Assembly: GCA_013398295.1 (NCBI GenBank)
Contig: VZSF01001513.1
Coordinates: forward strand, 434,001 to 498,000
DNA length: 64,000 nucleotides
From: Chionis minor
Taxonomy: Eukaryota; Chordata; Aves; Charadriiformes; Chionididae
Direction of reading: 5' to 3'
The translations under genes were made by a program, and so were the position numbers. This document shows positions 48,719 to 60,400 of this stretch, piece by piece (the stretch's first letter is position 1; the number at the start of each line of letters is the position of its first letter). The notes under the pieces were generated by a model. The model was not told where the DNA came from, searched no databases, and saw only the letters and a program-made list of their open reading frames with translations.

Positions 48719-48740
48719 ATCTTACGCATGTGCGTAAGAT
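48719..48740. repeat. Inverted repeat, 10-bp arms, 2-nt centre
   Basis: ATCTTACGCA (48719-48728), TG, TGCGTAAGAT (48731-48740) form a perfect inverted repeat around an NRF1-like CGCATGTGCG core, in AT-rich intronic DNA. Confidence 0.85.
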
Positions 48741-50560
48741 ACAAGACCCGTGTACACTGCATTTTGTTGGATGGTTACAGTTTGCGTGGGCATCAATATT
48801 TTGTGTTCACTTGAGCAGAGACAGAACCTAAGAGCAGGGGTTGGAGTGAGAGGAAGCAGAGGTGTACTGCTGCTGACATCTCTCTCCATACAGCTGAAGT
48901 ATGTGCAGCTTTTGTTAACAAAGCATGTGAGCCAAGGAGCGTATATCCAGTCCTTATGCCTCACATTTGAACCACTGTTGTGTTGAGATCAAATATAAAC
49001 ATTTCTTTACTGTTTATTCTAACACATACAGATGTTTTAGAAGGGTTTATAGTGGCTGAAAGAGACAAAGTGAAAAGCTTTATTGGATGTATAGTGTCAC
49101 TTATAGCTGGGGCTGTATTGCAATAAAAGCGTGTTATCAAAAATTGATGTTATCGCTTAGAAAACTGATGAAGTTTATTCCACATACATGTTAAAACCTT
49201 CTAAAACCCCTAGTATACTAACTTTTCTGCTAGTACAGCTGCTTAGTTGGGGCCTCAGGTAAAATCTGTTTCAGAGGCTCTTCTCACGGTTAATTTTTTT
49301 GTCCACTGTCTTCAAATAGAACAGCTCCTAGTCTTGTTCCATTACCTTGTATTGTGTAACAGTGATTTGCACACTCTTTGATGCTTCCCAGGGCAGAATT
49401 TGCAAGTATGTAAAATGTGTGACCTATTTTGTATGATTTTTTTAATAACGAATGCACAAATAAGCTGATGTGGATTAGAAGGGTGGGTTGGATGGTTAGG
49501 GTGTGAAAGCCATGAAGATAAACCAGTCAGTTTACGCTGCCTGCAAATATAATTCTCATTCTCTTAAGCATGAATATTTACTGCATCACATCCCAATGAC
49601 GGGAGGTGGAGAAGGACAGGGTGTGCATTATATTGGTCTGGTTTGAGTAAGGAAGCATGCATTTACAATGCTTGTGATTTTATTTCCAAACAGATTTCCT
49701 TAGACTTGTGAGGGACAGTTGTCTTTCACTGAAGCATGAATACATTAATGTTTTAAGTAAATCTGCGGCACAGACGTCTGAGAAGCTTGCTGCGTAATTT
49801 AACTGAAAAGCTAAGGATGAGCTTTCACAAGATGGCTGAGCCAAACTAATGGCTTGCTGCTGCCTAAAGGGACAGCTGCTCTGTTCCTTCTGATTCCTGC
49901 TCCTGGTTATCCAGTGCTGCCTGTTCATTTATGCAGACTCTGGCATCATCTTGATCATTCAAATTGCTATATCTGTTTCAAAAAAACCCAAAAAAGCACC
50001 AGCCAAAGCAAAACAAAAAACTAGCAAAAAAACCTGAACCTCCTTCCCCATAAGAAAACCTAATCCCGTTAGTTTTTCTCTCCCTATCACCACTGGAAAA
50101 GCAGAGCGTGAGCAGGACTTTGTGGCCAGCAGGTAGGGATCTAGGCAATGACACTGTCCTGGGAACATTGAACTCTTTCATTGGCTCAGTAATCACCGGG
50201 CACATAGCTGTTCAGATGTGTGCCAGTTAACAAGTCCTCTTTCAAACTTACTTTATACATACTTATACTAGAGGCTTTTGTCAGAACTGGGGATGATAGT
50301 GGAATCTAAGTTCTTCAAGTAAAACAGCTGAAAATACTTAGAAAAATGAGAAGTGCAGTTCAGCTGGTACTGATGTCCTTGTTTAAATTAGACGAAAGCA
50401 ATGCAAATTTGACTTGAGAGACACAGAAGAGTCAGCTTTACATCTGTGTATTTTTGTTGTCTTAACATTATTTGGGCTGTTATTTAATAGTTTCCAGTAG
50501 GTTGTTTAAACAAGAGATGTTTAAGAAATACCTTAATAATTTTTTTTTTTTGCTTTTTAG

Positions 50561-51412
50561 AACTGAAGGAGAGTCATCATGGGAGCGTTTTTAGACAAGC
50601 CAAAGATGGAGAAGCATAATGCCCAGGGGCAAGGGAATGGGCTTCGTTATGGTCTGAGCAGTATGCAAGGCTGGCGAGTTGAAATGGAGGATGCACATAC
50701 GGCTGTGATTGGTTTGCCAAACGGACTTGATGGGTGGTCATTTTTTGCTGTATATGATGGGCACGCTGGATCACAGGTTGCCAAGTACTGCTGTGAGCAT
50801 TTATTAGATCACATCACGAGCAACCAGGATTTTAAAGGGCCAGATGGGCCACCATCTGTGGAAAGTGTAAAGAGTGGAATCAGAACAGGTTTTCTGCAAA
50901 TTGATGAACACATGAGAGTCATCTCCGAGAAGAAACACGGTGCAGACAGGAGTGGGTCAACAGCTGTGGGTGTCATGATTTCTCCCCAACATACATACTT
51001 CATCAACTGTGGCGACTCGAGAGGTTTACTTTGTAGAAACAGGAAGGTTCACTTCTTCACGCAGGATCACAAACCAAGTAATCCTCTGGAGAAGGAGCGC
51101 ATACAGAATGCAGGTGGCTCAGTAATGATTCAGCGTGTGAACGGCTCTCTTGCTGTTTCAAGGGCACTTGGGGACTTTGATTACAAATGCGTCCATGGGA
51201 AAGGTCCTACAGAACAGCTAGTCTCACCTGAGCCTGAAGTTTATGAAATTGAGAGATCAGAAGAAGATGACCAGTTCATCATACTGGCTTGCGACGGTAT
51301 CTGGGATGTTATGGGAAACGAAGAGCTGTGTGACTTTGTAAGATCCAGACTTGAAGTCACTGATGACCTTGAGAAAGTTTGCAATGAGATAGTTGACACC
51401 TGCTTGTACAAG
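50561..51412 (+). CDS. PPM1A: PPM1A exon 2 (first coding exon, catalytic core)
   Basis: The acceptor TTGCTTTTTAG (AG at 50559-50560) follows a T-rich tract. There are 18 nt of 5' UTR, then ATG at 50579 in a good Kozak context (A at -3, G at +4). The exon encodes 278 codons and ends DTCLYK at the donor TACAAG|GTAGCC (GT at 51413). It contains most of the PP2C domain, including [40 protein letters not shown] and [13 protein letters not shown]. Confidence 0.98.
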
Positions 51413-54400
51413 GTAGCCAGATTTGAAAGAAGTAGTTTACTGCTTGCTCTGTTAGAAATTTATGAACAAGTTAAGAATAAGGTTTTCATTCCAGTCTATA
51501 AGTATCAAATGGTTTATGTTAACATGACTTTCACAGTAATTGTGATGATTCCCACAAAAAGGTGATAGAGGGGGAACAAGCACACAACAGAAACATGGCT
51601 TTCTGGGCAGTTTTGGTTAATGAAGAGAGTAAAATCATGTACAGATACATTGTGATCACTGGGAAACTAGCAGCTGATGGGGAATTTATGGGCCAGTCAA
51701 GGACAATAACTGCCCTTTTCTGTTACACAACACACTTTACAAAACCTTAACTCCTAAGACTTAATTAGGCTAGGGAATATTCTTTCCCTTCCTTTCCTGG
51801 GTGTATATTAGTAATATTACTGTCATAACTACACCAAGATAAATGCGGAATGAATGAACCTTGACTTCATATTTTGCAGTTTAAAATTTATTCTCGACCA
51901 TATGAAGACCTGACTTCCTGAGTTGGTTTTTATTGTGGTTTAATTACTGTATTTCTCATTCAGCGTTGTGTGATACAGCTCTGGAACTAGCTCAAGTAGA
52001 AGAAGATGAGACTGTTTTGTTTAACAAATCCGTGTAATTTTGCCTATAACAACAACTTTTACTTTGTATTAATAAGTTGCAGGATGGTGCAGTTATAGAG
52101 ATTTGAAGTATTGAATTTCATAGCTTGACACTTAATTTTCCAAAGGCACGCTATAAGTCATAATGTAAAAAACCCAACATTTTTGGTACTAAAGAGACGA
52201 GACACAATCTCTGGTCTTGTCACATGGCTAACAAGGTCATTGTTTCCCTTTTGGAAAAATGTAATTGCTTTCCAACACTTTGAGAGATTGATAATGCGTA
52301 TATTTTTGTTGACAATTTTTGCCTGGTAATCCCGAAAACAAATACCAGGGGAGGAACAGTGGCTTTTGGGTGCTGTAAGCTTTGCAGTAGCCAACTGTCA
52401 GCACCTCCGCGCACGCCCATATACTCTTGTTTTAAACATTGGCTTGTTCTTGATCTCGCTGACGTCAGTGTTATTTAATTGGTGTTAAAAAGTTAAGTGT
52501 ACGGATGTGTGTTTGTGGACCAGAGCATAAGGGTATTGAAAGAAAACTAAACAGTTACTTTTCATAAGTAGAATGTGTTTGTATTTTAACATTCAAGTAT
52601 TGGGGTTCTATTTAGTTGGAGTTTTATATGTTTCCATTCCAAAGAATGCTTTTGTAAAGGCCTGGGCCCCTTCCAGCTGGTCTTTTAACAGATTCTCTCG
52701 CTGGTAACTTTTCTTGTTTTAAGAGAAAAGGGGGGGAAAAACCCTAATAGTTGTGAACTTAGGTGGAAGCACAGGCTGAATTCAACACCTCCCTCCTTAG
52801 TGCTTTTAAGCAGTAATGGTTTTGTTTACCCAGCTGTTTTCCAAAATGATTGGGTAGTACTTAAAACAAGATGTAACACAACTTTGTAGCTGCACATCAT
52901 TCATTAGTAATGTCAGTTTTTAAAAGCCAGTAGGCCGTCTGTAAATGGCTCAGCATAGTCTTCAGACCATGAAAGAGTAAAGAACAAAGTGACTTAGAAG
53001 TTGTAGGGAATCAACGGGCAGACTTGTGGAATTCTGTAAGAGGGTGGGAAGAAATTAAGGCTAATGATGATATTAATCCATAGTAAAAGTTGTGTTCTAA
53101 TACCATATGATTTGTGAAATTGTGTGTGGAAAATGTTTTGATGTGTGTTTAGCCTGGTGTGTATACATTCTCAAATCATGTTTTCTTTTTCACCAGGGAA
53201 GTCGAGACAACATGAGTGTGATATTGATCTGTTTTCCGAATGCACCAAAGGTATCGCCAGAGGCGGTGAAAAGAGAGGCAGAGTTGGACAAGTACCTGGA
53301 AAGCAGAGTAGAAGGTGGATCATTTAAAAAAAAATAAGTAACTTTGTTTATAAACGGACCCCCTGGCCCCCTTCCCCTTCCAACACCTAAACTCTTTAAC
53401 ACATACAGGGTTTTTAATAGCCCTTCAAGTGCCACTGGCCATCTAGTGTACATCTCTGAAAAAGGCACTCGTACAGTCCTGCTGCATGTCCTGAAAAAAT
53501 TCTGTTATGAAGGTGCAGCAGCCTATAGCCCTGAAAATTATTCAGGATAACAAAGAAATAATTCATTTGGGCTCAGCATTCTTCATGAGTCCATTGACAG
53601 CACTAACTTCCAACCAATAGATCCTGGTTCCTGTTACGTGGAGTAAAATAATCAGAATATCTTGCAAAGTGACTGTGAAGATGGTAATTTGAGTGCCATT
53701 TTTCCATGTAGTTATGTACAATTTAGTTAGCCATAATCTTTTATTGTCCAATTATGGTAGGGTTACAGCTTGATTACTGTCACATTTAAGGCACCTGCTA
53801 ATATATTTACTTATTTGAAAGTACGTCAGAAATTTGTAAAAGCTAATCTTTAAGCATTTGTGATGAACAAAAGCTGGGAGCTCATCTTTGATAACAACTT
53901 CAAAATTTTGCTTTAAATTTGTATTTTGGGAGTTTTTAAACTTTAAACTGAAACTGCAAGTCTTAGGCTTTTTGGGTCACCTAACTAAAAATTATATTTG
54001 AAATCAATTTGATTTAAAAGGTTTCTTATTGAAACTGGATTTATAGTGCCTTTTGGTGTTTAAAAATGACCACAGCTTGGAGTTTGTTTCTGAAACATAA
54101 GACATGCTGTATGCATTATTTGCATAGGTTAAGTCTATTTTTGAAGTGGACTCCTCTAGACATATATGTTACAAGTCTAGTTATGTGTATTCACTCCAAG
54201 AATCCTTACTAACACACAGGGCACAATATGCAGAGTTCTTCACAACTATGGTATGAGTGATGAGTTAGAGGAATATATTGTGCACTTTTTCTCCTCCTTA
54301 ACTTGCATGAAGATAACGGAGCAGCTTCAGAAGTTTCACAGAGAATGAGTTCTGTGTCCAGACAAATTAATGTGCAATTTTAAAGCATTTACTACCTACG

Positions 54401-57400
54401 TAGGTGCTCCTTCAGAAAGTGTCACCTTTTTCAAAGGCCTCGTTCCAGGGTCTTGGCAAACTACATCTGTTTTGCCCCTGAACAAATGTCCGGACAGACA
54501 TTTCTGTCTTTTAATCTAACACTTGCCTAATGGGAGAAGTTGGTACACAGTAAGCAATAGTGTGAATCTTTTTGACAGCGTAGCAGGAATATCCGAGTGC
54601 ATGGTAACACTGCATGAGTTAAGTGTCAGATGGCTTCCTGCATTTCAAAGCAGTGAGCAGTTTTGCACTAGGCATTTGAAGAGCTAACTATATCTGTCCG
54701 TTCACAGAATTGGTGAAGAACAAGTGTGCTGTAAATGGGCACGTTAATTTACAGCATGCTAACTCTCCTGATTTGGGCAAGTATTACCTTCGTATCTTAG
54801 ATATTTTGTCTGAGTTCAGACAAACTTGTGACCTAGAGTATGAAAATACATTCAAGCTAAGGCTGCCTCTTCAGCTGGCCTCATTGTACCCCGGGAATAT
54901 TACAATGAGGAAAGCTGAGTTTTTTGTACTGACACTTCATTTTGTAAGTGAAGAACCCAAACACTGGTACTGCATGTGACTATGGTACATACAGTGAATT
55001 TGGCTGCCTGTATTTTGCATCTATACAAATACAAAATTTCAGGAATGGGCAAAGTGTGATACTTGCATAGAGGTAGAAGGATTCCGTATGTAGTTATAAA
55101 GCACTTTAATACTAATTTAATGGGGTGATGTCTGAACAACTTGAGGAAATTCATTGTACTTCCCCTCAAGGGTTTTTGCTTCTTTTTTTTAGAGTTGTCC
55201 TCAATCGTTGGTCTGTTGTTGCACAAAGATACTATTTAAATTCATGACTATGTAGTAAACACTATTCAACCCAGCAGTGATTTGTATCAGCTGTGTGCAG
55301 AATTTGGCCTTTTAGGTCTAACTCACGAGGGAAGTTGAGAGGCTCAACTAAAGCAGAATTTCAAGAACGGGAGTTGATTGACTTTGTTACATTTAACTTG
55401 ATTCTTGTGCAGTTCAATTGTTCTCTAGTGTAAATGGATAATGGAGTATTGGCTGGTAAGGTAGGACTGCTACAGCATCTGAAACTTGCAACACTACAGT
55501 GAATAATCTTCCTGTTATCCTAGGATACTTTAAGAATGGCAGTGCTTAACTTTAAAAGCCTAATCTTCAGCTGAAGGAACTAAAAATGTAAAGAGTACTT
55601 TTAGAATTATCTTGCTAATCTGTAATACCAATTTAAAGTTAAAATTCATTAAAATGGAAACTTGGTGAAAATACATATTGCGTATTTTTATGCACTTGAG
55701 TACTCAGTGTAGTCCAACAAGTAATGAGATTTGATGATTACTAACATGCATTTTTTTTTGGGTTGTACTTTTATTCCCTCAGCCCAGAGTATATCGTTAT
55801 ACCATTAAGAAGTAGTGCAAATTTTAAGAATGAATAGGTCTTGATACTAATTGTCATCTTGAGTAAGGAGAGGCAATTCAGATTTTAAAAAACTTAAGAA
55901 TTTTTCTATTTACTGTGCCACCTAGGACTCTCCTTTTATAAATTTTGATGTGGTTGTGGTCCAGATTCATAGCTACAATAAAAACAGAAGAAGCAGCAAG
56001 TGTGGAGAGGCATCTTTGTGCCATTACTTGCAACAAATTAGTGTTACTCCTAAAATATCACGTGAACTCATGGTAGAAGTAATCCGTCACTCCAAAACGT
56101 GTTGCTATTATTTGCGCTAATATGTGTTATTGATGTGTTGACTCTAAAAAGAAACTTGTCTAAGCTTTTTTCCCTGTTCTTGGTTTTTTGCATAAAAACA
56201 TTCCATAATAGGTAATCCTTGCAATATTTATACCTATAGAGAGATAAATAATTTTAAGTTAGCTGTTGTATGTTCTTACCCATATTTTCAGAAAATCAAA
56301 GCTCTGGCTTTTTCTTAAACTTTGTGTGGAATTCCCATTCAGACTATGAAAAAGCAGATATGTTTTGAATCCTTTATTTTAGGGTTGTAAGTCCATTTTT
56401 CCAGTACTTGATGCCATGAAAATGTGTAGAAGGTTTAAAAGTAAATGAAAGGTTGGGGGGAGGGTTGTAAGATGTATTGAAAGAAGATAATTCCAATAAA
56501 TTAAACACAGCTAGCAGACCGACTCCATTTGTTGTGTCTTCAGTGTTCATTCAGTCTGTATCTACAGTTTTATCAAAATATAAATGTATTCATTTAGTGG
56601 AGACTGTATGTTAAATGTACTACAGTTACAGGTTGTGAAACTGTGTAGTATAGGTAAACTATAAATTCCTTATTTTTGTACAGCAGAACTTTAGCACTAG
56701 CACAATGTAGAATATATTAGATGTTCAAAATTGCACAATAAAGGAACTTGGCAAACCAAATCTGAGATCTTTGCTTCTTATTCAGATTTAAGAGTGTTAG
56801 ATTATATATTTACTAAATACTAGATGGTAAAATGAATTTTGGCGATAGGTTTTGAGGAAATGGCAAGTTTTTTTGAGGGGTCTGTGGTGTGTGGTGTCAT
56901 ATTTAAAATGTAGGATTTGAAGTAAACAGCTTAAAGCTTTGTGTTGCAGAGTTTGACACCGGTTGTGAGGGCTAGACAGTGTTTCTACTGGACCTTGCAA
57001 ATAATTTACACAGCCTGACTGCAAAACAGAGCTGATGCCTTTGCAAACACACACAGCCCTGAAAAACCATTACATGCACAAAAAGCAATTCAGAATTGTT
57101 TCTAATTTTTTAACTAAAAAGGACTGGGTACCTGCTGGTTTTAAAAGTTTTTAATGTGCCTTATCTCACTAATTCAATTATAAAATGGAATCTTGGTATA
57201 CTCTTCTAGAATTATCACTTAGAGCAAAAACTGAACGCTAGAGTATTTTTCAAAAGTGGTATTGATGAATTCCAACTACGCTTCAAGCTGTGTAAATGCC
57301 TTATTACATGAAGAATAGTGTCCATGTACATACGTGCATGTGTATTACTGTATGTGTGCTGCAGATTCACCTGGAGGTCAACAGCACCAAGAATTAATAA

Positions 57401-60400
57401 TTTATATCTCTTATCATTTCTAAGAGCTCATGTTTACAGAGAAACTGATAAGGTGCCTTTTTAAAAATGTGCTTGTTCTTCAAATTTCATAAAATCCCTA
57501 TTTAAAGAGCGACTCTTCAGGGGTGGTACGGTGTGAAATCTCTTGAGTTCAAATAAAATTGTATGCTTACAACTTGGGGGGGAAAAAAGAAACCAAAACC
57601 AGGCCTAACAATAAAGTTACAGAATGAGTTTCTTAGAAACTGTGACTGTGGCTACAGTACAGATTCTCTTCGCCTAGAAGCTGGAGTGGATCAGCTTTAA
57701 ATAACTGCCCAGTATTCATGTATACCCTAAAAGAGTTGAGGATGGAATTGTCTTAGATGTGATGTCTCTGGCTTTTAATTTGTATGCAATAGTTCTTAAA
57801 ATTTGCATGTTGCTGTTATAGGGTGAGGTACAAGTATTGGCTAATACACATACAGTCACGGGAGTGATTTTTAATATGTCTAACCTTTGTTTCTTGAAAA
57901 TACTGTGCTTTCTATGATGGTGATAACCTTTTATCTTCTGTTGCAGCGATAAAGCTGGTGTTAATATCTGCTTTGTGCCCAGGGCATTTTGTTGGGAAGC
58001 TATTATATCTTCTGTTATATCTAATGTATAGCAGGAAAGCTATTAAAGAGTCTTCTCCCACTTTTATTAGGTAGCTGTGTGTCTCTAAAGCCAGTGTGCA
58101 TGGTAACAGTTAGCGCTGTATCTTTGTCAAACCTGTTACAGGTTCTTTTTCTTACGGAACCAAAGTTAACAATTACCATGTTGAATATGGTCTGTAATCT
58201 TTTTTTTTTTTTTTAGTCTATATTAACAGAAGTTAAGCTGCCTTTTTATAAAACTGAGTGTTTCAATCTTTTTAAGTTAAATTTGGACTGCACTTACAAA
58301 AAAAGTACTTCTGATTCCCAGAGATCATAAAGAAGCAGGGTGAAGGAGTCCCAGACTTAGTCCACGTGATGCGCACGTTAGCAACTGAGAGCATCCCAAA
58401 CCTCCCGCCGGGGGGTGAATTGGCAAGCAAGTGAGTTCACCTCGGTGTAAATGTGCTTTTTGATTTAAATTGAAACTTAACTGTAAGGCCACTCTTAAAA
58501 GCGGGGGGAGGGAAGAAGGATACAAGTCAAAAAGTGGTGATCTCTTCTCCACTGTTTATAACTCAGTTGTGCTGAATGAAAAGGACAAGCACAATAATAG
58601 TTAACTGTGAATCACTACTACGGTTAAATGTCAAACTGTAGTTTTGGGAAGGACTGAGGGTTTTTTAAGGGTGGCCTGAGTGTGTCTGTTCTTTGTAATT
58701 AACTTTTTTCTGGGTGGGAGGTTACATTTGAAGATGCAAAGATAATGCACTGACTTTAGTAGTTCTACACTTTGACAAGAAATGGTACACGTGCGATCTT
58801 TTGTTTGGCAGCTTTCTCTTCTTGCCTGCAGCTAAAGTAATGTTGTAATTGCTTAAAAGTTGGCATTTGTATCTCTCTGCTTGTGACAAATCTGAAAACC
58901 AGTTAGAAGTCTGTCAAAAAAGAAACGAGAGAAGTTAAGTTTACACCTTTATATAGGCTGGCTTTGTACTTGAGGAGTTCAGTCTTGATGTTCAGGCTTG
59001 TCAAACTGACGTCTTTAAGGAAGCAATGTACTTAGCTTGTTTGCACACCAAACCCTTTTGGATCAAAAGATTGTCCGTGAACCTGTGCTGTGTTAAAATG
59101 GATGGGGCACATATGGTACAGACTATATTTTTAACCCTTCAGAGTACGATTTTTGTATTGTTACACCAAAACGTGAAGGTTCTAGGTATGTAATTGAATA
59201 AATGATAACAGAATTGTAAAGATGACTGAAATGGAACAAACTTGTTCTTGTTTGAGCCGTTTGACTAAGAAAAGAAGAGATGGCAATGTTATATGTAATA
59301 GCAGCACCTATTTAGGAAGTGTTGCTGTAGTCTTGAAATATTGATGAGTCACTCATGAAATACTGCATACAAATTAATTTTTCTCCATCTCCTTTGGCTA
59401 GTAGTAGCATCATGGTTGTGAAGGAAGTGCTAAAGTGACTGACTTCCATGAGCTTTTGTGTCTTAGTGATGTTAGTTTGAATAGGGATTGGTAGAAGTAT
59501 GGATTTAATTGGATGTTAGCATAACTCAAAGCACTACTGCCAATTTGGAAGGAGAATAATGATTTTCAAGAAACCTGCCTTTATTCAGAATCAAAGATAC
59601 CTATTTCTTGAAAGATAATGGAAACTTTACGGTTCATACCTGCAATGTACTTTGTCTGTAATTGCTTGTTTTTATTGCTTTAAATTCAGCCCCTTCTTCC
59701 ATGCCTTACAGTCGTTCACTAGATTCACTGTAATGTTTGTACCGCTGAATGGTAGTTCCTGACTTTTCAGTGTTACGGGATGATTATTAAGCCTATCATC
59801 TGCTTTTTTCTTCTAATGTGCTCCTTTGATTGCTCTGCATGCATTCATGAGCAGTTAGAAGGTTGTTCTTTGAAGTTTGCTTTGTATTGCAGTTGTAGTC
59901 TGCTATTTCATCACACTTGATTCTGCAGAAGGGTATCTGGAGGAAAGTTGCTTTTAAAGTCTAATCTATAATTCCTGTCTCTTACTCCCCTCATTCCTTC
60001 CTGTTCCCCCTTCAAAGTTGTTTCCTTATATGCTGCGTAAGGCAAAGGCTTCCTCTTTCTTCAGCTTCACATTGGGGTTGTTTTTGAGTATCAGCTTTCA
60101 AGAAACCCTTTTTGCCCTGTTAAAAAAAAAAATTGCTCTATTACATGTTTGCAAATTTTCTGTTGATATTTTATCAGTATATTTCCTATCAATGTTTCTA
60201 TCAATATTAGAGAAACGAAGAATCCCAGAGGTGAAAGTTAATTACAAGCTATCTTAAATATACTAAGCACATTTTTTAAAGGAAGCAAATGTCAAGATGC
60301 TTGAATTAGTTTTTAAGTATTTTTTTACCAGACAAAATTATTCTCAGTCTGAAGCTACACTACATAGAACTGCTATTTGCCGTTTAATTTTTTTTTTTGA

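Larger units (their letters stand above)
36031..50560 (+). other. PPM1A: PPM1A intron 1 (inferred)
   Basis: AT-rich DNA between the CpG island and the acceptor at 50559-50560. It holds one CR1 piece (about 44690-45156), an A/C-rich low-complexity stretch (43981-44060), a 10-bp tandem duplication near 46191-46213 and an inverted repeat at 48719-48740. I found no other exon or gene. Confidence 0.65.

Noticed and set aside
51413..51565. Extension of the PPM1A first coding exon by 50 codons
   Set aside because: A good donor (AAG|GTAGCC) lies exactly where the mammalian exon ends, and the extra residues do not resemble PP2C. The frame resumes at 53197 with GSRDNMS.
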